DNA of 64,000 nucleotides from Rhizomys pruinosus (GCA_009823505.1 VZQC01013971.1:311911-375910), one strand, 5' to 3'; shown: positions 37,318 to 48,130, counted from the stretch's first letter. Numbers and translations: made by a program. Notes: generated by a model not told the origin, from the letters alone.

Positions 37318-37659
37318 CATTTTCCATCTTTAATTTTGCTAACTTGGGTGTTCTCTTTCTTTTAGATAGTTTGTCTGGGGTTTGGAAGTCTTTACTTTGT
37401 CAAAGAATAATGTCTTCATTTTGTCAATCTGTTTTCTTTTTCTTTTAGTATCTGTTATACTGATTTCTGCCCAATCTTCACTACTCTTCCCATATTTTTA
37501 ATTTGTGGGTTGTCTTGCCCTTAATTTTTCTGATAACTTGAGATAATATTAGATAAATAAATAATAAATAGGATTAGCCTTCACTTTCTCTTAGAATTGC
37601 CTTCTCTGTATCCAGAGGCTTTACCTTTCTTTGAGTCTAGGATGTTTATTATTTATTTA

Positions 37660-37925
37660 TTAAAATATTTTATTCATCATTTTTTCCTTATTTTTTTATT
37701 GAGCTTTTGTGCATTTCATACAATATTTCTTAATCGAGTTTAGGCCCTTCACCCCATACATTCCCCGCCCCCCTATTCATGCATTCTGCCTTGCATGTTG
37801 TCTTGTCTTGTATCTTTTTCTCCTCTTTTTTTTTTTTTAACTTTTGGATGCAGAAGTTTGCTGTTTGGGTAAGTTCTCTGAGCAAGTCTTTTTGTTGCTG
37901 TTGTTCCCTTTAATTTTTTTTTCTC
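37660..37925 (-). mobile_element. L1 3'-tail insertion
   Basis: Antisense of the same L1 tail family as 26040, 48283, 56938 and 57901: 'ttattgagcttttgtgcattt', a C-rich stretch, 'tgcattctgccttgcatg' and 'ttgctgttgttcccttt'. The minisatellite follows directly. Confidence 0.82.
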
Positions 37926-37934
37926 CAAAAAGTT

Positions 37935-38231
37935 CTGGGATCACCCAGCTCATCTCAGCTTCTTGAGTGCTGGGATCACCAGCTCCATCTTAGAATCTTG
38001 AGTTCTGGGTCATGGGCTCCTCCTTCTCAGCATCTTGAGTATTGGGATCAGAGGTTTCATCTCAGCGTCTTGAGTGCTGGGATCACAGGTTCCAAAAAGT
38101 TCTGGGATCACCAGCTTCATTTCAGTGTCTTGAATGCTGGGATCACCAGCTCCATCTCAGCTTCCTGAGTCCTGGGATCACAGGCTCCATCTGGTGTCTT
38201 GAGTGCTGGGATCACCAGCTCCATCTCACTG
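37935..38231 (+). repeat. 35-bp minisatellite, about 9 units
   Basis: Units begin 'ctgggatcacc' and end near 'cttgagtg'. Starts are at about 37935, 37970, 38005, 38042, 38077, 38102 (after one short 25-bp unit), 38137, 38172 and 38206. The unit resembles the B1 'ttgagtgctgggat' segment. The 86-codon plus frame at 38042-38302 is a by-product. Confidence 0.93.
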
Positions 38232-38434
38232 TTACTATTTTTATTTTATGTGTGTTTTGCCTGCATGTATGTAATTCACCACAGAACTGCACAGAAGCTT
38301 GAAGAGGGTGTCAGAGCCCTTGGAACTGGAGTTACAGACAGTTATTAACTGCCATGTGGGTGCCGGGAATCAAACATGGGTCCTCTTGAAGAACAGCAAG
38401 TATTCTTAACGACTGAGCCATCTCCCCAGCCCTA
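38231..38434 (-). mobile_element. B2/B3 SINE
   Basis: Reverse copy with 'ttggaactggagttacag' and 'gagccatctccccagccct'. The right flank gtctaggat (38437) also occurs at 37636, on the far side of the L1 tail and minisatellite, which suggests those inserted into this B2's tail. Confidence 0.87.
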
Positions 38435-38938
38435 TGTCTAGGATTTTTAAATAACTCCCTCCATTCTGATTTCTTTGCTGATTATTTACAGTGTGCCATT
38501 ATGTACTTTGCTGTTAATTCCTAGTTGTATTAGTATATAATTAGATAAGATAAAATAAATTATTTCAGTTCTCTTATATTTGTTTGCTAAGACTTACTGT
38601 ATGGCCTGAAATGTGTTCTAATTTGAAGAGCAGTTCACTGGGCTTCTGGGAAGAATCTGCATTACACAGATCTTGGATGGGATGAATATTCTGTAGATGC
38701 CTGGTGAGTTGATTTGATCTATTTTTCTGTTTAACTTTAAAATTTCTATGTTGATTTATTTTTTGTTGTTGTTGTTGCTGTTGTTTTGAAGATCTATCTA
38801 TTGATGAGAGTACAGTACTGAAGTCACACTACTTTTGTATCTAAGCCTGTTGTCCTTTTTGTACAATAGTGTTTGTCTCATGAAATCGGGCAACTTACAT
38901 TCAGTTCAGCGTATAGTCAGTTACAATCATGCGTTCTT
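38435..38938 (-). mobile_element. Continuation of antisense L1
   Basis: Decayed ORF2 antisense, for example 'gatcttggatgggatgaata' and 'gaagtcacactacttttgt'. A short TTG repeat at 38763-38786. Confidence 0.65.
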
Positions 38939-39088
38939 TTTTTTTTTGGTCTTTTCGACACAGGGTCTTCCTGTAGCCCCAGCTGTCCTGGAACTCCCTC
39001 TGTAGACTAGGCTGGCCTTGAACTCACAAAGATCCACCTGCCTCTGCCTCCCAAGTGCTAGGATTAAAGGCATGCGCCGTCACGCCCA
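38939..39088 (-). mobile_element. Young B1 SINE with target-site duplication
   Basis: Near-consensus. The flanks acaatcatgcgttctt (38923-38938) and acaatcatgccttctt (39089-39104) differ at one base. Confidence 0.95.
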
Positions 39089-39370
39089 ACAATCATGCCT
39101 TCTTGATTCATTGTTCCCTCAATTAGTATGTCTCGACGTAGTTTTTATTTCTTTATTTCTCCTAATTTTCCTTGAAATCTGCCTTGCCAGATATAAATGT
39201 AAGTAACCAGTCCAAGCTATAATCAGATTTCAAAAATTTCTCCCTTTATGAAGGTCTTAATCCAGAACAGTGATGACCATGTCACAAAGGGAATGTACTA
39301 TAAAGTCACCTTGCTCTGGGAACTGCTTCATTTAAAAGAAAGCCCCTCTACTCAAAACACTGTGAGTGCT

Positions 39371-39598
39371 GGGGCTGGAGAGATGGCCTAGCTGTTAAGA
39401 GTGCCGACTGCTCTTGCAGAAGACCCGGGTTCGATCCCCAGCACCCCCATGGCGGCTGAAAACCGTCTTTGACTCCAGTTCCAGGGGAATCCGATGCCCT
39501 CTTCTGACCTCCGCGGCATTGCACGACACGGGTGCACCAACCTACATGCAGACAGTACATTCATACACATACAAAAATAAATTAAAAAAAAAACAAAC
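39371..39598 (+). mobile_element. Young B2/B3 SINE without the 17-bp duplication
   Basis: Near-consensus, intact B box 'gggttcgatccccagcac', single 'gactccagttccagggg'. Perfect duplications aacactgtgagtgct lie at 39356-39370 and 39599-39613. Confidence 0.97.
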
Positions 39599-39678
39599 AA
39601 CACTGTGAGTGCTTTACCACAATAGTGCTTGCTCATATTTGAACAAGAGTTTGGAATTAATTTAAATATATATATTTG

Positions 39679-39679
39679 T

Positions 39680-39724
<45 letters not shown>
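39679..39724 (+). repeat. (GT)n microsatellite
   Basis: About 22 GT units. Confidence 0.97.
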
Positions 39725-39725
<1 letters not shown>

Positions 39726-39727
39726 AT

Positions 39728-39945
39728 GGGGCGGGAAAGATGGCTCAGCAGTTAAAAGCACTGGCTACAGTAGACCCAGGCTTGATCTCCAGCACCTGCA
39801 TGGCTGCTAGCAACTAACCCTAACTCCAGTCCCAGGGTATCCGATGCTCTCTTCTGACCTCTGGAGGCATTGCATGACATGGGTCCAGGTACATACATTC
39901 AAGAACTCATACACATAAAATAAAAACTAATAAAGTTAAAATATA
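39728..39945 (+). mobile_element. Older B2/B3 SINE
   Basis: 'gaaagatggctcagcagtt', 'cttgatctccagcacctgc' and 'aactcatacacataaaataa'. Confidence 0.87.
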
Positions 39946-39991
39946 TGTATCACTATAGAAATAGTACATTATGCTTTTAATTATATTTATT

Positions 39992-39992
<1 letters not shown>

Positions 39993-40032
<40 letters not shown>
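39993..40032 (+). repeat. (GT)n microsatellite
   Basis: About 20 GT units, directly before a B3-like fragment. Confidence 0.97.
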
Positions 40033-40035
<3 letters not shown>

Positions 40036-40130
40036 CACAGAGGGTGGTGCATGCCATGGTGTATGTATGGTCAGAGAACAACTTGTGTCAGTTCTCTCCT
40101 TCTACCATGTGCCATGGAATAAGCCCATAT
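40033..40130 (-). mobile_element. B3-like SINE fragment
   Basis: 'gtcagagaacaacttgtgtc' and 'tctctccttctaccatgtg' match the reverse of a rodent tRNA-derived SINE also seen at 49798-49948. Confidence 0.7.
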
Positions 40131-40404
40131 CTTCAGACTTGGAAGCAGCCACTTTATATTTTTAGCAGATAATGGAATGCTGTACAACAATATAATAAGA
40201 TAGAACTATGTGGAGTTACTTTGAAAAAAAAAAAACTTCAAAATGTATTTTTAATGGAAAAACCCACATAGTATACCCATTATATACACAATATTTAAGT
40301 TTACATTTGTGTGTAAATGTATAAGTATGTATATACTACACTAAAAATAAAATATATACATTTATTTGCAATGTTTTATCAACAGAAAATTTAAAAGATA
40401 AGGT

Positions 40405-40612
40405 GGAGGCTGGAGAGGTGATTTCGTGGTTTAAAGCACTGACTGCTCTTAGAGAGGACCTGGTTTCAACTCCCAACACTCACATGATAGCTGACAACTC
40501 CAGTTCCAGGAAATCCAAGGCCCTCTTCTGACCTCTGTGGGCATTGCATGGCATCTCTGCACTTACTTACATACAAGCAATATACTCATACACAAAAAAA
40601 ACAAAAATTAAA
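40405..40612 (+). mobile_element. Older B2/B3 SINE
   Basis: 'ggaggctggagaggtg', 'gcactgactgctctta' and 'gacctctgtgggcattgcatg'. Partly deleted around the middle. Confidence 0.86.
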
Positions 40613-40801
40613 AATTTAATATTTTTTAAAAATTAAATTGGTAGTGGAAGTTGTTTTGAGGAAAAGGATCAAGACTGGGAATGTAAAATGGCATTTTATG
40701 ATTTAACTATGCCATTTAAATAATATAGGAAGTTTTACTCATGCACTACCTATATGATTAAAAAACAGAATTCAGTGTCACATTAAAATATTTATGATTT
40801 C

Positions 40802-40931
40802 TAGCAGGATGTGGTGGCACATGCACTTGGGAGGAAGAGGTGGGAGGATCTCTGTGAGTTCAAGGACAGCCTGGTCTACATAGCAAGTTCCAGGCCAGCT
40901 AGGACTAAAGGGAGACCCTGTCTCAAAAAGA
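40802..40931 (+). mobile_element. B1 SINE with TA-rich tail
   Basis: 'gcaggatgtggtggcacatg', 'gagttcaaggacagcctgg' and 'gagaccctgtctcaaaaag'. The stretch between the A-box-like start and 'cttgggagg' is shortened. Confidence 0.88.
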
Positions 40932-40932
40932 C

Positions 40933-40965
<33 letters not shown>

Positions 40966-40979
40966 ATATATATATATAA
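40932..40979 (+). repeat. (AT)n repeat
   Basis: AT-rich microsatellite continuing the B1 tail. Confidence 0.92.
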
Positions 40980-41067
40980 ATGATGTCTTTGAACCTTATG
41001 ATAATCACTCTGCACCTAATGCATTAAACAAAAATATACACATATAATTTTCTTTCTCACATTGCTT

Positions 41068-41150
41068 TAGACACATCTGTCCCTCTTCCTCTCATCTTTC
41101 CTCTTCTTTTTTCCTTCTTCCTCTTCCCACTTCTCCACTCCCTCTAGGCT
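41068..41150 (+). repeat. Pyrimidine-rich tract
   Basis: Mostly C and T, as in 'cctcttcttttttccttcttc'. Its complement is purine-rich. Confidence 0.8.
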
Positions 41151-41694
41151 CACATATAAATTTGTTGTTCTTTGGCTCAAAATTGGCTTTTCTTGTAGTA
41201 GACTATGGCTCCTGTTACAATATAAAGCCTCCAAACTTCTCTGAGTTTTATCCACTCTTCATGACCAGTTCTAATTGAGGTCCTTCCTGATATGAGGTCC
41301 TTCCCAGATGTTCCCTTTGCTTTCCTTCAGATTAAGCTTAAACTGCTTGCAGTGAAGAACTGACTGATGTAATTCTGAGATGTGCAGCAATCAGTATGAG
41401 CATCCTATGGAATAAGCTATGGACCATGCATCCACAACCAAGTTTAATTTGTGATTTTGGCAGCAGTGAGCCAGCTCTGGGTCTTTCTCTGTTTAATCAC
41501 TGTACAGATGATGTATGGTGTCTCTGTGTGCCTCGGGCTGCTTTCATTCCCGATGACATAGAGACAACAGAATTCCTGCAGACAAAATGAACTGAGTTGT
41601 TTTTCAGCAGGACTTTGGCTCTTTTAAAAAATTCTGTTTGTAACTTGATTTACTGTGGTAAACTGTGGACTTATAGAACGACTGTCATTGAATT
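41151..41694. other. Unassigned sequence
   Basis: Nothing recognised. Confidence 0.35.
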
Positions 41695-41845
41695 TCACCC
41701 CTGAAGGGAACTTAGTAATTATGGGAATGTGGTTTCATTTCATAGCATAGAAACAGAAGCTACAAGTAGTTAAGTCTTAGCTTAAATCACATAGCTATTT
41801 AAAGCCAGAATTGGGCAACATTTAGGAATCCTAGTCCAAAGATTT
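41695..41845 (-). mobile_element. MIR-like SINE
   Basis: 'gaagggaacttagtaatta', 'catagaaacagaagcta', 'aatcacatagctattta' and 'atcctagtccaaaga' follow the reverse MIR order. Confidence 0.62.
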
Positions 41846-42627
41846 TATAATTACAGAAAAGAAAGAAGCAGAAGTTAAGAGACCACCTGGCTTTGAAAAT
41901 TGTGGTAAATAATAATGCTGCTTGGACTGTGGCTGAATAATATGGCAAATGGTGTCTTAGTTATCTAAGGTATCTTAGTTGACAGTACTATATATTTTAT
42001 TTTTGTTATTGTTACTGTGGTGTCTAAGGTAACTAAGATATCTTAAGTAAGATATGTTTAAAATGGACCTAATAATATTGGTACTGTTAACTACGATATG
42101 ATTTGCTTCTTACTTTGTTGGATTTAAAACTTTGATTTTCTCTTAATAACAAATAATTGTATATACTTGTGGCATCCAGTGTATGCTTTCATCTATGTAT
42201 ATGTTTTGTGATGATCATTCCAAGCTAATCACCCTATCTCAAATATTTCTTATTTCTTTGTGGTGAGAACTTTAGAAACTCCCCTGACTCTTGAACTAAG
42301 TAATGTATTATCATTAATAGCAGTAACCTTGCATGTGGCAGAACACTGGAACTTGTACTTCTATCTGACTATGGCTTCTACCCATTCACCAGCACTACCC
42401 ATTTCTCTGTAGATTCCCTCATGTTAGTCTCTAGTAACTGCCGTTCTATTCTCTACTTTTACAAGTTCAACTTTCATAAATTCAATACGTTTATGTAGCC
42501 CTATGGCATTTGTCTCTCTATGGCTGACTTATACCACTTAACATGTCCTCTAGGTTTATCCATATGGTTACAAATAATGAGATTTTCTTTTATATGGCTG
42601 AACAGTAGTTCATTGTGTGTATGTGGT

Positions 42628-42790
42628 ACATTTTTTTTTTCTTTTTGGTATTTTCAAGACAGGGTTTCCCTGTAGCCCCAGCTGTCCTGGAACTCGCTCT
42701 GTAGACCAGGCTGGCCTTGAACTCACAAAGATCCACCTGCCTCTGCCTCCTGAGTGCTAGGATTAAAGGTATGTGCCACCATGCCCGGCA
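42628..42790 (-). mobile_element. Young B1 SINE
   Basis: Near-consensus, 'tccctgtagccccagctgtcc' to 'gtgccaccatgcccggc'. Confidence 0.95.
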
Positions 42791-43221
42791 ATGTTATATT
42801 TTAAAAATCCACTCATCCATGTATTAGATGTTGTGCATAATTCGGCAATAAATGTATTAGTGTACACATATGAACATGGTGACTTTAAGTTTTTGAACAT
42901 ATTCCTACTAGTAGAATTATTGGACTATACGTTAATTCAAGTTTTAGTTTTTTGGGGGAAACTCATGCTGTTTTCCAAAATGGCATAATAGATAGTGCTG
43001 TAATCTTATATTACATGAGGTCTCTTCTCTACATAGTCCTACAGCTCATCTTTTAACATTTTTCATAATGGCCATTCTAACAAGGTGTTATATCTCAATG
43101 GTTTCAATTTGTATTTGATTAGTGATGTCAAGTATATTTTAAGTATATCTGTTGGGCATTTATTATTTTCTTTCCAGAAATGTTTATTAGGTCTTTTGCT
43201 TGCTTAAAAAGTTATTTGTGT

Positions 43222-43461
43222 AGGGGCTGGAGAGATGGCCTAGCGGTTAAGAGCACTGACCGCTCTTGCAGAGGACCCGGGTTCAATCCCCAGCACCCAC
43301 ATGGAAGCTGAGAACAGTCTGTAACTCCAATTCCAGGAGAGCTTCAGTTCCAGGGGAATCCAACACCCTCTTCTGACCCCCGCGGCATTGCATGACACGG
43401 GTGCACAAACCTACATACAGACGGTACATTTATACACATAAAAATAAATAAATAAAAATTT
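43222..43461 (+). mobile_element. Young B2/B3 SINE, 17-bp-duplication subfamily
   Basis: Both 17-bp blocks present, the second slightly mutated ('agcttcagttccagggg'). Perfect duplications aaaagttatttgtgt lie at 43207-43221 and 43462-43476. Confidence 0.97.
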
Positions 43462-44087
43462 AAAAGTTATTTGTGTTATTATTACTGAGTAGTGAGTGGT
43501 ATGAGCTCCTATATATTTTGGATATTAGTCCCTTACCTGACATAATTTATCACTGTCTTGTCCCAATTCATTCTTTGTCTCTTTAATATTTCCTTTGCTG
43601 TTCCATGCCTTTTCATTAAATGGAAATGCACTTACCAACTTTTGCTTTTTGAGAGGTATTTTCCCAGACCAGTGCCATGCTTTCCATCAATGTTTGCTTT
43701 TACTCATTTTGTAGTTTCAGTCTTATGTTTAAGGTTGTAATTAATTTTTGATTGATTCTTGTGTAAAGGTTGAAATACAAGCCCATTTCCTCTCTTCTTA
43801 TAGATAGGTAACCAGTGTTCTCAGCACCATCTACTGAAGAGGATTTCTCCATTTTGTTTGGTTGGCATGTTTGTCAAAATCAACTGACTGTATATGCCTG
43901 GCTTTATTTCTTTGCTCTATATCCCATTAGTTAAGATGTCTGTCTTCGCGCCAATTCCAGGTTGTTTTGATAAGTATAGACTTGCAATGCACATTGAATA
44001 TAGCTCTGTGGTGCCTCCAGCTTTGTTCATTTTGTCCAATATTGCTTTAGCTATTTGAGGTCTATGATTCCATACAAATTAAGATCT

Positions 44088-44262
44088 TTTTCTTTTTTTT
44101 TTTTTTTTTTTTTTTTTTTGAGGACAGGTGTCTGGCCTATAGCTCCAGCTTGGCCTGGAAAATCACTCTGTAGGGAACAGGCTGGCCTTGAACTCACAGA
44201 GATCCACCTGCCTCTGCCTCCCAAGTACTAGGATTAAAGGCATGCGCCACCACACCCGGCTT
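44088..44262 (-). mobile_element. B1 SINE
   Basis: A long poly-T tail, several small insertions ('gaggacaggtgtctggcc', 'gtagggaacaggctgg'), then a near-consensus right half. The extra single bases may be genuine or sequencing error. Confidence 0.92.
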
Positions 44263-44363
44263 AAAGACAGTTCTTAGCTACCATGTAGGTGCTGGGAATT
44301 GAACCCAGGTCCTCTGCAAGAGCAGTCAGTGATCTTAACTGCTGAACCATCTCTCCAGCCCCA
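44263..44363 (-). mobile_element. B2/B3 SINE fragment
   Basis: Only the 5' half of the element is left ('agttcttagctaccatgtag' to 'catctctccagcccc'), directly beside the B1. Confidence 0.9.
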
Positions 44364-44825
44364 AGATTTTTTTCTATTTCTGGAAAAATTGAATTGGAAT
44401 TTCTGTAGCAATTTCATTATATGTATCTACATATATATATATATATAATTTTCAAAAGTATCATATTTTAATAAGATCCATTTTCCAGCCTACAAACACA
44501 TGTGGTTTTTTTCCACATTTGTGTCATCTTTGATTTCTTCATCAGTGTTTTGTAGGATACAGATCTTTTGCTTTTCTGGTTAAATTTACTCTTGATACTT
44601 TATTATATTTTATAACTATTATAAATGTAATATTTTTAAAATTTCTTTTGCAGTTTCTTATTAGAATATAGAAATGTTATTGATTTTTGAATATCAACTT
44701 TTATTCTGCAAATTTAGTGAACTGATTCATCAATTATTATAATTTGGTAGAATATTTAGATAAGCAACCACAATGTTTGCTTTAGTCTCTCTGATTACAA
44801 TGCCCCTTGTTTCTTTCTCTTTTCT

Positions 44826-45049
44826 TTTTTTTTAATTTTTTTTATTATTAATTTTATTTATTTCTGTATGTGTATGAATGTACTGTCTGCATGCAAGTCT
44901 GTGCACCCGTGTCGTGCAATGCCGCGGAGGTCAGAAGAGGGTGTCGGATTCCCCTGGAACTGGAGTTCTCCTGGAATTGGAGTTTCAGACGGTTCTCAGC
45001 TCTGCAAGAGCGGTCGGCACTCTTAACCGCTAGGCCATCTCTCCAGCCC
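44826..45049 (-). mobile_element. B2/B3 SINE, duplication subfamily, B box deleted
   Basis: Both 17-bp blocks are present, but about 34 bp are missing between 'ggttctcagc' and 'tctgcaagagcgg'. This removes the B-box part of the Pol III promoter. Perfect duplications ttctttctcttttct lie at 44811-44825 and 45050-45064. Confidence 0.96.
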
Positions 45050-45238
45050 TTCTTTCTCTTTTCTAATGATTGTGGTGGTCACTTCCAGTGGTATGCCAAA
45101 AACTGCAGTGAGAATGGGAATTTTTGTCTTATTCCTGATCTTATCAGAAAGTCTTCAGTTTTTTAGCAGTGAGTATGTTGCAGCTATGGGGTGTTTGTGG
45201 CCTGCATTTTGCTGAGTCACATTTCTTTTAGAAATATT

Positions 45239-45640
45239 TGTGCTGGATAGCTTCAGTTATTGACTTGACCTCTGGGTGGAGGGATCCTCAACTGAAGATT
45301 TGCCTCCACTGGCTGGCCTGCCTTGATGGCTATGGAATATTTTCTTGATTGTTGAGTGATGTGGGAGGGCCCAGCCCACTGTGGTGGCACCCCTGGGTAG
45401 GTGGCTCTGTACTGTATAACAAAGCAGACTGACCACAAGCCAGGGGAGCAATTCAGCGAGCAGTGTTCCTGTGGTCTGTGCTTCAGTTCCCGCCTCCGTG
45501 TTCCTGCCTTGGGTTCCTACCCTCACTTTCCTTGATGTGGATTGTGATCCAGGAGTTGTAAACTCAAATAAACTCTTTCCTTCCTAAGCTGATTTTGGTG
45601 AGTCTTTTTTTGTCACAGCAGTGGAAACCAAACTAGAACA
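45239..45640 (+). mobile_element. Solo MaLR-type LTR with perfect 5-bp duplication
   Basis: 402 bp, TGTGCTGGATAG to CTAGAACA, with 'gtataacaaagcag' and 'aaataaactctttccttcc'. Flanks atatt at 45234-45238 and 45641-45645. Inserted in the ancient L1. Confidence 0.93.
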
Positions 45641-45689
45641 ATATTATTTCATAGTTTTTCTTAAATGTGTGTGGTGGATATATGAGTGA

Positions 45690-45691
<2 letters not shown>

Positions 45692-45733
<42 letters not shown>
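45692..45733 (+). repeat. (GT)n microsatellite
   Basis: About 21 GT units. Confidence 0.97.
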
Positions 45734-45736
<3 letters not shown>

Positions 45737-45739
45737 GTA

Positions 45740-46016
45740 TGTGTGTATGGTGTGAATCTCAGAGATCCATGTTGGGTGTCTTCTAACAATCTCTGCCTAA
45801 TTTTTTCGAGAGGGCATCTTTCACTGAACATAGAGCTTGTCAATTTGGCTCAACCAACTGACCGAGAAGCTGCCTGGATCCTCCAGTCCCTGTTTTCCCA
45901 GCACTGGGATTATGAGCACAAGCCTTGTGCCCAGTGTTTTATGCTGGTGCTGGGGATGAGCACTCGCCCTCACGCTTCCGTTGTCGGTACTCTATCCACT
46001 AAGCCATCTCCCCCTG
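45740..46016 (-). mobile_element. B4-type composite SINE
   Basis: 'tcactgaacatagagcttg', 'ccagcactgggattatgag' and the antisense tRNA-like head 'ccactaagccatctccccc'. Confidence 0.78.
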
Positions 46017-46565
46017 AACCCTAACATTCTTTTCAATCAAAGAATGATGTCGTATTTTATCAAATTTTTAGTAATTAAAATGGCCATACATTTTTGCCTT
46101 TTATTCTATCATATGGTGAATCACATTTACTGATTTGTATTTCTTGAACCAGTCTTGCATCCCACTGGTAAATACTACTTTATTGTGTGGAATGGTCCTT
46201 TAATGCACCATTCCGTATGACGTTGTCAGTGTTTTGTTGAAGATTGTTACATCCACACTCAGCAGTGATATTGGTTTATATTTTCTCCTATTGCCCTGTG
46301 GTTTTAGTATAGGTTAATTCAGCCTTTACAAAATGAGTTTGGAAGTATTTCTTCTTCCTTAGCATTTTTGAGAGACTCTGAGAAAATTGACTTTGTCTCT
46401 AAAATGTTGATAGAATTCAACCATAAAGCCATCTTGTATTTGGCTTTTCTTTGATGGTAGTCTTTTACTTAGTAATTCCATCTCCTTATTCATATTGGTC
46501 TGTTGTGGTTTCTTCATCTTTTAGTCTCAGCAGATTAGATCTTCCCATGAATGTATCAATTTAAG

Positions 46566-46748
46566 CCTGTGAGTTTTGCCTGCATGTTTGTATATGCGCC
46601 ACATACGTGCAGTGCCCCAGAGCATCAGAGTCCCTGGAAGTAGTTTTATAGAGAGTTGTGAGCAGCAATGTGGGTGTTGGGAACCAAACTTGGTTCCTCT
46701 GCAAGAGCAGCAAGTGCTCCTAGCTGCTGAGTCATTTCTTCAGCCCCA
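46566..46748 (-). mobile_element. Older B2/B3 SINE
   Basis: 'gttttgcctgcatgtttg' to 'gctgagtcatttcttcagcccc'. Confidence 0.83.
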
Positions 46749-46793
46749 GGTTCATAGTGGGGTTTGTCCTGTATGTTTAAAATATTTTAGTAT

Positions 46794-47037
46794 GGGGCTG
46801 GAGAGATAGCCTAGCGGTTAAGAGCACCGACGCTCTTGCAGAGGACCCGGGTTCGATCCCCAGCACCCACATGGCGGCTAAGAACCGTCTGTAACTCCAA
46901 TTCCAGGAGAACTCCAGTTCCAGGGGAATCCGAGACCCTCTTCTGACCTCCGCGGCATTGCACGACACGGGTGCACAGAGCTGCATGCAGACAGTACATT
47001 CATACACATACAAAAATAAATAAATAATAAAAAAAAA
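46794..47037 (+). mobile_element. Young B2/B3 SINE, 17-bp-duplication subfamily
   Basis: Near-consensus. Perfect 17-bp duplications ttaaaatattttagtat lie at 46777-46793 and 47038-47054. Confidence 0.97.
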
Positions 47038-47056
47038 TTAAAATATTTTAGTATTA

Positions 47057-47165
47057 TTGTGTGTGTATTGTGTGTGTGTGTGTGTGTGTGCATGTGTGTG
47101 GGTGTGCGTGTGTGTGGGTGTGCGTGCATGTGTGTGGGTGTGTGTGCATGTGTGTGGGTGTGTGG
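47057..47165 (+). repeat. GT-rich repeat with GGTGTGCGT-like units
   Basis: GT run followed by irregular units such as 'gtgtgggtgtgcgtgc'. Confidence 0.93.
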
Positions 47166-47799
47166 CTCAGGGATGGAGGTCCATAGCAGGAGAGCTTCTT
47201 GGGTCTACACAGAAATCAGCTGTCTGGAACAGTTTTATTGCTCTGGGGATGGTTGTCAGATCACCAGGCTTGTTACTTTCTAATGTTTTCCCTTTTATGT
47301 GTATGCTACCCCTTAATGAGATTTGTTCTCAGAGGGTCTTTAGCAAATGAGTTTTTATGTATTGATTTACATTCGACAAACACACTGCTCATACACAACC
47401 AGTGCTGAGTTCTGTGAGAAGAATTAGTAAGATAGAGAAAAGAAAGCCTTTGCTCTCAGGAAATGCACATTCTATTTAGAGTAATGCACACTTTAAAGTG
47501 GCAGATGATAAGAAAAAAAAATAGAGTACTGAGCTCTTGTAAAAATCTGCTATAACCTTCCTATTATTTTTTGGTACATTTGGAACAGTGACAATAAATC
47601 AGCTTTAAAACCTTGACTATATACTTAAGATCCTAAATTAAGAATCTCTGTTAAGAACTTCTGCTGGGGTTCTATAGCAGCCTGTGCAAATGACTGTACT
47701 GATCAATAAAATGAAAACATAGGCATTCCTATGAATAACAAAACTAACCCAACATTATAAACTGGTCATTTGTGTTTTTTCCAGGATAGAAGGGATATA
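47166..47799. other. Unassigned sequence
   Basis: No family or gene recognised. Confidence 0.35.
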
Positions 47800-48130
47800 G
47801 CCACCCTTTCATACTTGTAGGGAGAGATTACTTCCAGGAGCGCTTCTAGATACCTGAATACACCAATGTCCAGGTCATTTACATAAAAGCAGTGTAGTAT
47901 TTGCCCATCACTACATCTATTGTCCTGCGTACTTTAGGTCTCTGGCTTACATACTATACTCAGCATAATGTGGATAGGATGGTAGTACTTATCATACCTT
48001 GCTGCTTAGGCAATAGTAACCCAAAAGTGTGTATATGATCAACACAGACAATTTTGTCTACAATATTATATTTTCAACTTGTGATTGGTTGAATGCATAG
48101 ATATGGAGCCCCCAGATGTAGATGGCTGAT
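47800..48130 (+). mobile_element. Tigger-type DNA transposon fossil (MER2-like)
   Basis: 'acataaaagcagtgtagtat', 'tgtcctgcgtactttaggt' and 'attggttgaatgcatagata' follow the order of the ancient mammalian MER2/Tigger non-autonomous element. Both ends are decayed. Confidence 0.65.

Larger units (their letters stand above)
35645..39215 (-). mobile_element. Long ancient antisense L1
   Basis: From the ORF2 tail ('gctgtgaacaacacagcaata' near 35870) back through ORF2 ('tattaatcccttgttgggta' near 36308; 'tagatagtttgtctggggtt' near 37363; 'gcccttaatttttctgat' near 37517; 'ctcctaattttccttgaaa' near 39158). Interrupted by two B1s, an L1 tail with minisatellite, and a B2. All frames are broken. Confidence 0.82.
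42120..46561 (-). mobile_element. Long ancient antisense L1 with six insertions
   Basis: Starts with old L1 3'-end landmarks ('ttgtggtgagaactttag' near 42258; 'taccacttaacatgtcctc' near 42532) and continues through ORF2 back to 'cttgaaccagtcttgcatcc' near 46144. Two B1s, two B2s plus a B2 fragment, one LTR and one B4 have inserted. About 2.8 kb of L1 remains, all frames broken. Confidence 0.85.

Noticed and set aside
37935..38231. Regular repeats as a possible CRISPR-like array
   Set aside because: Units are directly adjacent, with no distinct unique spacers, in a mammalian genome. It is a minisatellite.
38042..38302. 86-codon frame with repeated 'LECWDHQLHL'
   Set aside because: Produced by the 35-bp minisatellite. 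The period is not a multiple of three, so only part of the array stays in phase.
46777..47129. Cysteine- and histidine-rich frames repeated at many loci
   Set aside because: The same peptides recur wherever a B2/B3 SINE or GT repeat lies. They are SINE and microsatellite translations.
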